Source of the DNA: Butyrivibrio sp.
GTDB lineage: Bacteria > Bacillota > Clostridia > Lachnospirales > Lachnospiraceae
Assembly (NCBI GenBank): GCA_015056565.1
Contig: SVGB01000011.1
Location: forward strand, 33,255 to 97,254
Direction of reading: 5' to 3'
DNA: 64,000 bases
Shown: one piece after another, positions 27,681 to 34,685 of the stretch
How positions within the stretch are numbered: position 1 is the stretch's first letter
Layout: every line of letters starts with the position of its first letter
Program-made: the position numbers and the translations under genes
Notes under the pieces: model-generated
What the model saw: only the letters and a program-made list of their open reading frames with translations
Told to the model about the DNA's origin: nothing
The model's database searches: none

Positions 27681-27796
27681 CGAGGACCACATCACTGCCT
27701 TAGAACAGAATAAGACTTTTATATCGAAGACCATATCACTACCTTAGAGCAGAATAAGACTTTTATATCGAAGACCATATCGCTACCATGTATCCA
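27681..27796. repeat. 44-nt tandem repeat, 2.5 copies
   Basis: Units start at 27681, 27725 and 27769 (C-GARGACCAYATC... ending in AGACTTTTATAT). Copies 1 and 2 differ at only a few positions; the third is partial. It lies inside the element next to its left end and upstream of the signal peptidase gene. Possible roles are recombinase accessory sites or an RNA; no evidence decides. Confidence 0.8.
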
Positions 27797-27874
27797 TGAT
27801 ACAATATTGACAGTGATCAGAAGGTCTTTTTTTAATGCAAGAAATCTTATTAGACGATTGAGAGGTCTTTTTTG

Positions 27875-28399
27875 ATGCATGAAAAGTTTACCAGATGGCT
27901 GAAGGGTATGTTGGAAGTTAAGGATAAGGAAGTGTTTAAAGATGTTATGATCTTTCTCATAACACTCACGCTGATGCTTACCTTCTTCCAACCCATTTAT
28001 GTGGTCTCCGATTCGATGTTCATTACGCTAGCGACAGGTGATCGGTGTGTGACCAGGCGCACATGGATGGGCTATACTCCCAAGCGGGCCGATATAGTCT
28101 GTTTCAAAGAAGACGGCGAGATTATGATTAAGAGAGTCATCGGTCTCCCGGGTGAAACAATTTCTTTTAAAGATGGCTGGGTATATATAAATGGAGAACA
28201 GATAGACGAACCTTATCTTTCGATACCCGGTTATACCTATTCGAGGATAGAGTCTTATACTATTCCAGAAGATTGTGTTTTTGTAATGGGGGATAACCGG
28301 ACGAATTCAAGAGACTCAAGATTCTGGGATGATCCTTATCTCCAGTTAAAAGATATCACCAGTAAATATCTCTTTACTTTTTGGAAAGTAAAAAGATAA
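27875..28399 (+). CDS. lepB: Signal peptidase I
   Basis: 174 residues from the ATG at 27875, with GAGAGG about 10 nt upstream. One N-terminal membrane span (about 28-45), Ser nucleophile in VVSDSMF (near 46), general-base Lys in IKRVIGLPGE (near 85), and the C-terminal MGDNRTNSRDSR box. It cleaves signal peptides of exported proteins. It is cargo of the integrated element, which also encodes two secreted proteins at 32.3 and 33.3 kb that it may serve. The bases just before the gene repeat its own start region (about 27816-27854 against 27856-27894), a short degenerate duplication. Confidence 0.92.
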   Translation: MHEKFTRWLKGMLEVKDKEVFKDVMIFLITLTLMLTFFQPIYVVSDSMFITLATGDRCVTRRTWMGYTPKRADIVCFKEDGEIMIKRVIGLPGETISFKDGWVYINGEQIDEPYLSIPGYTYSRIESYTIPEDCVFVMGDNRTNSRDSRFWDDPYLQLKDITSKYLFTFWKVKR

Positions 28400-28498
28400 A
28401 TGTATTATTTAAATGTATTCATTCAAATATTGATCTTATCTTTTGCTAGATAAAACATAATCACATAATAAATTATGTCGGCTTAAGGAGGATCAAAT

Positions 28499-28753
28499 AT
28501 GCCATCTAAAACTGATTATGTCGAGCGATTCCTAGCAGCCTTTAAACTCAATGCCTATCTTGTAGTAATGTTTGAAGATTCAGTAGCAAAATATCGCCAG
28601 GGCAATACATCTGCTTTTATACGAAGATGTGCCAACTGCAATATAGCTACTAATCATGACAATATGCATTTTAAAAATCTGCAGGAATACCACGACAATC
28701 TTGCTGATTCGGCAGAATTGGCAATTCGTCTCTACAAAGAAAACGCAGGTTAA
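28499..28753 (+). CDS. Unknown small protein of the integrated element
   Basis: 84 residues, start supported by AAGGAGG about 9 nt upstream. No membrane segment. Contains CANCN near 40, a single Cys pair, not enough for a zinc-finger call. Mostly helical by composition. The stop codon overlaps that of the convergent gene, and a terminator hairpin is formed by the shared 3' ends. I do not recognise the family. Confidence 0.6.
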   Translation: MPSKTDYVERFLAAFKLNAYLVVMFEDSVAKYRQGNTSAFIRRCANCNIATNHDNMHFKNLQEYHDNLADSAELAIRLYKENAG

Positions 28754-28769
28754 TAGCCTGCGTTTTTAC
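28742..28769. terminator. Shared convergent terminator overlapping two stop codons
   Basis: Stem AACGCAGG/CCTGCGTT (28742-28749 with 28757-28764), with TTTTT after it on the plus strand and A-run before it giving U-run on the minus strand. The stops of both convergent genes (28751-28753 and 28750-28752) are in the loop. Confidence 0.8.
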
Positions 28770-29325
28770 TATATATGAAAAATCCTGCGTTAATTAAACA
28801 CCCCATATTATTTAAATGATAATATAGCGAGACGTTATCAAAATCCTGCCAGTCAATGCCAAGATATTCAGACTTCAAAATGTTTATAAATTCAGAAATA
28901 TCATCAGAATCGTATATCTCTCGATAAAAATTTACACGCGTATCATTTTGATCAAAAACGTCTTGAGTTATCAGCTCATCTGTTTCAAACATTATTGAGT
29001 CAGCCACTATTTGCATATAACAAATCTCTTCATATGCATCATTTACTTTTCCAGATTTATTGTATTCAACAAATTTGTCAAAACTGTTCTGCACTATTCT
29101 TAATCTTTTATCGATACGCGACCGCAGAACACGGTCTGATTTAATATTTTCTACATCTGTAGAATATCTTTGATTAAGCTTTTGTGTTAATTCACAGTTT
29201 TTATTATCTTGTTCCGCCTTTTGTACTGCAATTGCACTTGCATGGGCTAGTGTATTTATGTTATTTATGCCATTTAAGTTTTGGATATGTGATTTTTGTA
29301 CATAATAATCAATGCCTTTTCCCAT
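28750..29325 (-). CDS. Unknown protein of the integrated element
   Basis: 191 residues, acidic, predicted mainly helical, no signal peptide or membrane span. RBS AAGGAG lies about 12 nt before ATG. The end converges on the neighbour with overlapping stops. I recognise no motif. Its position in the accessory region next to an Abi-type gene makes an anti-phage or regulatory role possible, but nothing in the sequence shows it. Confidence 0.55.
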   Translation of the reverse strand: MGKGIDYYVQKSHIQNLNGINNINTLAHASAIAVQKAEQDNKNCELTQKLNQRYSTDVENIKSDRVLRSRIDKRLRIVQNSFDKFVEYNKSGKVNDAYEEICYMQIVADSIMFETDELITQDVFDQNDTRVNFYREIYDSDDISEFINILKSEYLGIDWQDFDNVSLYYHLNNMGCLINAGFFIYSKNAGY

Positions 29326-29438
29326 AAGTATCTAAGCTCCTTACTTATGCTTATTATATCATACAGACCACTAGTTTCTTTTTTCTGCACAAGATATGCT
29401 ACTGCCACAAAATACTATCCTCTTAAATGCCCATAGTC

Positions 29439-29492
29439 GTCTTCCGCGTAGGAACGCAATAATAATCGAAGGGTCCCGCCCTTCGTTATTGC
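29439..29492. repeat. Inverted copy of the repeat unit plus strong hairpin
   Basis: 29441-29460 (CTTCCGCGTAGGAACGCAAT) is the reverse complement of 29729-29748. It leads directly into a hairpin with arms around GAAGGG/CCCTTC extended by AATAA/TTATT and GCAAT/ATTGC. Confidence 0.75.
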
Positions 29493-29715
29493 GCATTATT
29501 AAAAAATAATAATGACTATTTTTTACTTTGGCAGCTCACTTACAAGAATAAATATTTAATAGCCAACTTTAATACATTAGTAGCCTACTTACAAGAGTAC
29601 AGTTTTAATAGCGAACAATTTCCAATTTAAACAATAAAATTAGTCCATATTTATTCTGGCATTTTCACCACCCCCATATCATAAAATAATATAGGGCGCA
29701 ATACAGACAGGCAGA

Positions 29716-29812
29716 GCCCGTCTATGTGATTGCGTTCCTACGCGGAAGGCGAAAAACATTTGCCCGTCTATGTGATTGCGATCCTACACAGAAGACGAAA
29801 AGAACCTTTGCC
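29716..29812. repeat. Two tandem 45-48-nt units, each with a hairpin
   Basis: Units begin at about 29718 and 29763 and share CCCGTCTATGTGATTGCG, TCCTAC and GAAG-CGAAAA. On the minus strand each folds as CGTCT...AGACG (the first copy with one change). Only two copies exist and there are no spacers of constant length, so this is not a CRISPR array. Confidence 0.75.
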
Positions 29813-29827
29813 CGAGCAAAAAGAAAA

Positions 29828-29847
29828 CTCCGGCATTACTGCCAGAG
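29828..29847 (-). terminator. Terminator of the Abi-type gene
   Basis: Stem CTCTGGCA/TGCCGGAG with loop GTAA on the minus strand, followed by TTTTCTTTTT. It lies 9 bp after the stop at 29857. Confidence 0.85.
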
Positions 29848-29856
29848 CCTCTTGTA

Positions 29857-30819
29857 TTACAGTTTGGTGAGATTAAGCCAATTATTTTCATAGCCCATAA
29901 TAGACATAACATCAGTATAGGATATAGTATGGAGCTGTTTCTTTAGCTTGTTAAACAGATTTTTCATGGAAGAAATGAATTCTTTAAAATCTGCCTTACT
30001 TAATAAAAGTGCAAACATGATTGCTAATGCATAGGCATCATTTGTTCCATATTTATATGAGCCATCTGGTGCACGGACAATACCAAGAACTGAAAAGTTA
30101 CGTATGCTCTTAGTATGAATGCTTACTCTGAATCTTATATCGAAGAATCTCTCATCATGCGCGCATTTGTTCCGGGCCAGCGCAAGCATATGCATAAACT
30201 TCCCAAGCTCATCAGGCTGTAAATGAAACTGTTGCGCAATCTGCGTCCTATCAGTGGGTTTGAGACAGTTGTAAAAGTTCTCTATCTTACCAAAAGTCAG
30301 GACATTGACCAAAACCCAGAGCGGAATGTATCCATGCTCAGTCATATAATGCGTGACAACCTGATGGTGTTTATTCATCTGTCTGGCAATTTCCTGCTGA
30401 ATATCCCCAATAAGTTTAATGGAACTTGAGATAGCCTTCTCTGATGAATCATCAAAGTTTTCAATCTTCAGGTAATTCTTATGTCCGTACTTTTCTGAAA
30501 ACTCATGCGCTATAACAGTCTTAAATGAGTTTTCAAGCTTTAATAGCTGTTTAAGGTATATATTCCTAAGATCCCGGTCAAAACTATAAACAGCATAGAC
30601 TTCATCAAAAGTCGTTCCCGGCTTGTATACTTCATTAGTTGTTGGTGTTGCAGGTGTTAAAAGGAATAAGTCCTTATATCCATTTATAACATTGTAATAG
30701 TTCTCACGTTCCAAAATCCTTATTGCCCTGGAGCCCTGAGATCCTTTTCCAATTGTCATTCCCCGCCCGCGAAGAATGTTAACCTGCTGTCTGTAAGTTT
30801 TATACTTCTTTTCCGCCAT
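29857..30819 (-). CDS. Abi_2/AbiF-type abortive infection protein with HEPN motif
   Basis: 320 residues. The N-terminal YRQQVNILRGRGM followed by RAIRILERENYYNVINGYKD is typical of the Abi_2 (AbiD/AbiF) family. FDEVYAVYSFDRDLRNIYLK and the motif RNKCAHDERFFD near 216 follow. The latter is an R-x4-H HEPN ribonuclease signature. Such proteins act as toxins that stop growth on phage infection, by RNA cleavage. A strong sigma-A promoter upstream first transcribes a short hairpin-terminated leader (about 30882-30937), then the gene, which has its own terminator. That layout resembles Abi_2 genes reported with an upstream abiF-type structured RNA. Family call firm; toxin activity inferred. Confidence 0.85.
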   Translation of the reverse strand: MAEKKYKTYRQQVNILRGRGMTIGKGSQGSRAIRILERENYYNVINGYKDLFLLTPATPTTNEVYKPGTTFDEVYAVYSFDRDLRNIYLKQLLKLENSFKTVIAHEFSEKYGHKNYLKIENFDDSSEKAISSSIKLIGDIQQEIARQMNKHHQVVTHYMTEHGYIPLWVLVNVLTFGKIENFYNCLKPTDRTQIAQQFHLQPDELGKFMHMLALARNKCAHDERFFDIRFRVSIHTKSIRNFSVLGIVRAPDGSYKYGTNDAYALAIMFALLLSKADFKEFISSMKNLFNKLKKQLHTISYTDVMSIMGYENNWLNLTKL

Positions 30820-30881
30820 ATATCCTAAAATTTCCCCTCTCTCGCCTTAGATTTTTTGCTATCATTTCTCCTCCCCAAAAA

Positions 30882-30937
30882 TAAAAAAGCCCGCGGGCCC
30901 GAAGGACTCCGCAGGACAAACTGGCAATTTATTTTGT
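30882..30937 (-). ncRNA. Candidate leader/antitoxin RNA upstream of the Abi_2 gene
   Basis: From the predicted start near 30937 the transcript runs about 55 nt. It ends in a hairpin (30890-30896 with 30909-30915 plus inner pairs) followed by TTTTTTATTTTT. The gene start lies 63 nt further on. This is either an independent small RNA or an attenuator. Similar noncoding RNAs precede abiF-type genes (abiF RNA motif, as I recall it from Rfam); I could not test the match. Confidence 0.6.
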
Positions 30938-30943
30938 ACTAAT

Positions 30944-30971
30944 ATTATAGCATAAAATACATGATTGTCAA
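30944..30971 (-). promoter_or_regulatory. Strong sigma-A promoter of the Abi leader
   Basis: TTGACA (30966-30971) and TATAAT (30944-30949) on the minus strand, 16-bp spacer, both consensus. The remaining 31000-31160 holds no gene. Confidence 0.88.
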
Positions 30972-31166
30972 TTTGCGCTCCTGAAATTCATATTCGAGTC
31001 GGCCTCCAAAAAAACGGACTTCCTGAAAATACAAAACGCATGACAAATCACATAAAAATGAAGCATGTTCGTCAATCAATGCGTCCATCTCAACATCGCA
31101 TCAATTTCTTATGTACGACTGATTATACAGCGACATTTTGATATAATCAAGGTACTTTCATAAAAA

Positions 31167-31195
31167 GAGCTTTGGCATCTAATCTACCAAAGCTC
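31167..31195 (-). terminator. Terminator of the XRE regulator gene
   Basis: Stem GAGCTTTGG/CCAAAGCTC on the minus strand followed by TTTTTATG. It begins at the stop codon at 31194. Confidence 0.82.
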
Positions 31196-31436
31196 AATCT
31201 TCATCTTCTTCAAATAATTCTCCAACACTACAATTCAATATCTTACATAAGTTTTCTAACGTCTCAAATCTTATCTGCTTCGTTTTATTCTCAACAATCC
31301 GGTTTAAATTATCATAGCTGTATCCAATTTGCTTGCAAAGCCAGTATTTACTATGCCCCTGTTCTTCTAAGATCTCCATCACCCGCAATCTTAACATATT
31401 TTGTATACCCTTAACCTGTTTTACTGCTTTTGTCAT
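31194..31436 (-). CDS. XRE/Cro-type HTH regulator
   Basis: 80 residues, the size of a bare Cro/C1-type DNA-binding domain. VMEILEEQGHSKYWLCKQIG and YSYDNLNRIVENKTKQIRF give the two helices of the HTH. LENLCKILNCSVGELF is the usual closing helix. The acidic tail ends FEEDED. Divergent from the gene at 31571; the interval contains a perfect 16-bp palindrome and a second inverted repeat that are good operator candidates. Probable regulator of the element. Confidence 0.85.
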   Translation of the reverse strand: MTKAVKQVKGIQNMLRLRVMEILEEQGHSKYWLCKQIGYSYDNLNRIVENKTKQIRFETLENLCKILNCSVGELFEEDED

Positions 31437-31482
31437 TTTTTGTTTCCAACTTCTTGTTAAATGGTATCAAAATATGCTTCAA

Positions 31483-31512
31483 TCCATGAATTACCTATTG
31501 ATATATCATGGA
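31483..31512. promoter_or_regulatory. Inverted repeat in the divergent regulator region
   Basis: TCCATGA (31483-31489) and TCATGGA (31506-31512), separated by 16 nt, between the divergent XRE and 31571 genes. Possible operator half-sites. Confidence 0.4.
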
Positions 31513-31540
31513 TACATGGGTTAATATTAATATACATTTG

Positions 31541-31556
31541 GTATGGTATACCATAC
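31541..31556. promoter_or_regulatory. Perfect 16-bp palindrome, candidate operator
   Basis: GTATGGTATACCATAC lies 15 nt before the start at 31571 and just upstream of its RBS. It is a plausible autoregulatory site for the divergent XRE protein. Confidence 0.6.
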
Positions 31557-31570
31557 ACATAGGAGGAAAA

Positions 31571-32173
31571 ATGAGAGACTACTTTATTAGTGCAGTTGAA
31601 GAACAATGCGAAGATCTTATAGACAAGTTAGCTGCTCTTCGGCATGCCGTTAAAAAAGCACAAATTCTACAGTCGGTTTATACAAATATGTATAACATAA
31701 TTGAACCAGGATTCTCAGATTTGCCGGCAGATAACTTTTTACCTTTTTCAGACATTATGATGTCTAATCAAAACTTTACCGGGCTGAAAATATTACTCAT
31801 ATCTAATTCTTATCCAGCAAACTTTCCAGAAATAGCAATTGATCTTAACATATCTTATAATCCGGAAGAACCAAGATTGCAGATAAGATTAGAAGAACAA
31901 AGCGTAGAATTCGAAATCGTCCGGGGTGATGAACACCCTGAAATCTTAGAAGATTTTCAAGATATTGGAAATCCAAATAGTGACGACAGAGCTCGAGCCA
32001 AAGACGAAGACCACATTGAAGTATCCAACAAAAATATATTATCACAAATAGAAGCTGATATTGTGTATTATACTGATAAGCTAAATGAATTTGTCACTAC
32101 CTTCAAAGATAGGATCAATTTAATTTTCGAGGATTGTAAAGTGCATCTTCAGTGGCCAGAAGATATGACGTAA
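31571..32173 (+). CDS. Unknown protein of the integrated element
   Basis: 200 residues from the ATG at 31571, chosen because AGGAGG lies 6 nt upstream; a longer frame to 31508 would cross the operator palindrome. Soluble, acidic; the first 50 residues and last 50 residues are predicted helical, with a middle beta-rich part (LKILLISNSYPANFPEIAID). A phrase like EIEADIVYYTDKLNEFVTTFKD near the end may be coiled coil. I do not recognise a family. Confidence 0.6.
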   Translation: MRDYFISAVEEQCEDLIDKLAALRHAVKKAQILQSVYTNMYNIIEPGFSDLPADNFLPFSDIMMSNQNFTGLKILLISNSYPANFPEIAIDLNISYNPEEPRLQIRLEEQSVEFEIVRGDEHPEILEDFQDIGNPNSDDRARAKDEDHIEVSNKNILSQIEADIVYYTDKLNEFVTTFKDRINLIFEDCKVHLQWPEDMT

Positions 32174-32337
32174 TAAATCATTTTTTATCTTTTTCACATT
32201 ACCACATAATAATTTACAACTCTGATGTCTGTTTAAAATAAGGATACTAGATCGCCCTAGATCCTCCAACAGAATCAGATCGTTAACTTAATATCTATTG
32301 TTTATTTTAATGTTTTTGATTTCAAGGAGGTATCATT

Positions 32338-33090
32338 ATGAAATCTATCTTAAGAACGTTGGGAAGACTCAACACAAAAGCTTTAGCAAGTATTATTCTT
32401 GCAATTCTTTTATCAGGTTCTGTTTTGCTTTATGCAAAGGCAGAAGGTGTCAGTGGCTATAACGGACAAAAGATCTATAACGACAGCCTTGTGCCTTATA
32501 GTTATGTATACAATAACATAGAGAAAATCTATGGAACAGATGCAAAGAATGCGTACATCAACGGTGTAATCACTGGTGATTATACACAGTTCAGAACTGC
32601 GATTGGTGACTGGAGACCAACTAACCAATTGGCAGGCGTTAATGTAAAACCTGATGGTTCAGATTATACAAACAATCCAGTTGGTATTGCCCAGGCATAT
32701 GAGGCAACCGCTTATCGCTTATTTGGCAAATATGGCACCGTTGCAGATTTGTTTGCATACGCTGCTCAATATGGCTATGATTTAAACGATACAAGCAAAT
32801 ACAATGAGTTTACACTTAATGTTACTCTTTGGAAAACCATTCCTATGCCTGCAAAGAAGACCGCTCCTGTTTCACAGCCTGCAACCAAGACCGCTTCCGC
32901 CGCTTCGAACTCAAAAGTTGAGGCGCTTAAGTCATATAAAGGTAATACGGCAGAATTTAACGCGTATTACTATTATATGAACTATCCCGACCTTCAAACT
33001 GCTATCGGGGCAGATGGGAAGGCACTTCTTAAACACTATAATGAATTCGGAAAAGCTGAAGGAAGAGTTGCAAGTAAGTCAATTAAGTAA
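32338..33090 (+). CDS. Secreted protein with C-terminal NPDL-type repeat
   Basis: 250 residues, RBS AAGGAGG before the ATG. N-terminal signal peptide (hydrophobic about 15-37, ending near KAEG). The main body (about 40-170) is unrecognised. After an Ala/Thr/Ser-rich linker, the last 60 residues (AYYYYMNYPDLQTAIG, LLKHYNEFGKAEGR) match the short YY-x-NPDL-...-HY-x3-GxxEGR repeat found in exported Lachnospiraceae proteins. A rho-independent terminator follows. Together with the adjacent secreted protein and the element signal peptidase it forms an export cargo. Confidence 0.7.
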   Translation: MKSILRTLGRLNTKALASIILAILLSGSVLLYAKAEGVSGYNGQKIYNDSLVPYSYVYNNIEKIYGTDAKNAYINGVITGDYTQFRTAIGDWRPTNQLAGVNVKPDGSDYTNNPVGIAQAYEATAYRLFGKYGTVADLFAYAAQYGYDLNDTSKYNEFTLNVTLWKTIPMPAKKTAPVSQPATKTASAASNSKVEALKSYKGNTAEFNAYYYYMNYPDLQTAIGADGKALLKHYNEFGKAEGRVASKSIK

Positions 33091-33122
33091 GAAATCTTAG
33101 GGCGATATAAGATTTTGTTTTA

Positions 33123-33162
33123 AAGAGTTTCAGATTGTTTTTTCAATCTGGAACTCTTTTTT
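33123..33162 (+). terminator. Intrinsic terminator
   Basis: AAAGAGTTTCAGATTG pairs with CAATCTGGAACTCTTT over a T-rich loop, followed by TTTATTTTTT. Ends the gene at 32338-33090. Confidence 0.85.
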
Positions 33163-33344
33163 ATTTTTTGTGCAGAAAAAGTTCTGGCTGGGGCAACATG
33201 ATAAAATCTTTAAAGAAATTTTAAAAATGGGCCAGTATTTTCATTATAAAAATTTCTTTTCTATCCATAATATAGAATAGATTAGTATGATTATGTAATT
33301 TTTAATGTAATTGTTTAACTTTTCTTTTGGAGGATTTTTTGTAT

Positions 33345-34256
33345 ATGAAATCTCTAAAACATTTAATTTCTAAACGCTCTTTGGCAAGCATTTTAGCCGC
33401 GACAGTGATATTTACATCTCTGCCAGTATTTAGCGTGCCTGTATGGGCCGATGACACAACTATTAAAAACGAAGACGGAACTACAACAACCGTTACCACA
33501 GACGCTAATGGTAATAATGTAGAAACCACCACGAACTCGGAAGGACAAGTTGTCAGCCGGAGAACCACTTATTATGATGATCCTAATCAATACATTGCTT
33601 CTGGTACGGGCAAAACAAATACTTATACTATCGACCCCTCTAAAGACAGAGGCTATACCCAAAGTGGAACTCATGATATTCGTATGACTGGAGACGGTTT
33701 ACAAACCGAACAAGATAATAAAAAGGCAACTTCAGACATTAGAGCCAAGACAGAAGGATACCGATTTACTAACGAAACCACCGGAAAAACCATAGTGGTT
33801 AGTATGAACGATGTTCGTATTTCTACTCAAACAACAGAATATACAGATAGCAAAACCGGGAACACAATGCTAAGAATTATTTCTAGTTTTTCTCAGGCGT
33901 TAACAGATCAGATTTTTAGTCAAATTGGTAATCCTCTAGCTGGAGGGCAATTAGTCCGAATGGACCATATCATGTCTGTAACCACTGACGGAGGTAAAAC
34001 TTATAGCGGCGAACTTGATGCCCAGGGTAACTTTTTAGTCAATCAAAACTTTCTTGATCACAGTCCTTATGCAGCCAGAGTAATGAAAATGTCTGCTGAC
34101 GGATTATTTGATAAAAATGAATTAACAGCATTACAAAAAGTATTCGGATGGGCTCATCCTGAAAGTTGGGAAACAAATTATGCAAAGTATTTGTATTTAA
34201 AAGATGGAGTATTGCAAAAATTTTATTTAGAAGGCTTAGGCCTTATTTTTTTGTGA
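33345..34256 (+). CDS. Secreted protein of unknown function
   Basis: 303 residues from the ATG at 33345 (GGAGG 11 nt upstream; in-frame TTG codons at 33327 and 33339 are alternatives). Clear signal peptide, cleavage likely near VWADD. The mature part begins with a Thr/Asn-rich stretch with repeats of DG(T/N)xxT (about 33-60). The rest is not recognised. A terminator-like hairpin (34231-34244 with T7) is inside the last codons, so the C-terminus LEGLGLIFL is encoded by the terminator. This may mean a truncated or fused 3' end. Confidence 0.65.
   Translation: MKSLKHLISKRSLASILAATVIFTSLPVFSVPVWADDTTIKNEDGTTTTVTTDANGNNVETTTNSEGQVVSRRTTYYDDPNQYIASGTGKTNTYTIDPSKDRGYTQSGTHDIRMTGDGLQTEQDNKKATSDIRAKTEGYRFTNETTGKTIVVSMNDVRISTQTTEYTDSKTGNTMLRIISSFSQALTDQIFSQIGNPLAGGQLVRMDHIMSVTTDGGKTYSGELDAQGNFLVNQNFLDHSPYAARVMKMSADGLFDKNELTALQKVFGWAHPESWETNYAKYLYLKDGVLQKFYLEGLGLIFL
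34231..34252 (+). terminator. Terminator inside the last codons of the secreted protein gene
   Basis: AAGGC/GCCTT stem with a 4-nt loop followed by ATTTTTTT, ending 2 nt before the TGA stop. Confidence 0.6.
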
Positions 34257-34685
34257 TTCTTTCTCTACCCCAGGGCTGCGCCCTGCCGTAGCCCACCTAC
34301 TGGTTTACACGTTTTACTGGCCAAAGAATAGTCAGTTATATATAAAAAGTTATATTATACCCGGTCACCCCGGTCATGTTGGGTAACGCCAGTATTTATA
34401 AGGGTTTGGAGAGATGGCAGGTCGGTCAATCACTGGATCAGTGATATCTAATAATACTATTTAAAGAATAAGCATCGCCCTTGCACCCTTCGATGAATTA
34501 ATGATTTGCTCATTGCCAGCATTTGAAAACCCGTTATTATTAATGCTTTGTACACTGTCACTATTCGCAACCCCAGTATTCATGCGTATTCGTATTATTT
34601 TCATCATTTTCCATATTAATCCATATCAATGTGCAGGACCACTTTTAAGGTTCTCTGCCAGTATATGGAAGGAGTTGATACGACA
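34257..34685. other. Gene-free leader region before the integrase
   Basis: About 430 bp. Contains GC-rich inverted motifs (CAGGGCTGCGCCCTG at about 34273) and ATCACTG-GAT-CAGTGAT at 34429-34445, a possible operator or recombinase arm-site. No credible ORF; no excisionase gene is seen. Confidence 0.4.

Larger units (their letters stand above)
29326..29856. other. 530-bp gene-free region with hairpins and related repeats
   Basis: No credible ORF. It holds a strong hairpin at 29454-29492 (GAAGGG-TCCCG-CCCTTC core), two tandem units at 29716-29812, an inverted copy of part of that unit at 29439-29460, and the terminator of the Abi gene at 29828-29847. The spacing and repetition suggest one or more small RNAs or recombination sites. 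Confidence 0.55.

Noticed and set aside
27681..27796. CRISPR-like 44-nt repeats
   Set aside because: Units are contiguous and nearly identical over their full length, with no variable spacer.
29716..29812. Possible mini-CRISPR array
   Set aside because: Only two units, the conserved part includes what would be spacer, and there are no cas genes; better described as tandem repeat.
31508..31570. Longer N-terminus for the gene at 31571
   Set aside because: It would cover the operator palindrome and lacks an RBS, while AGGAGG precedes the later ATG.
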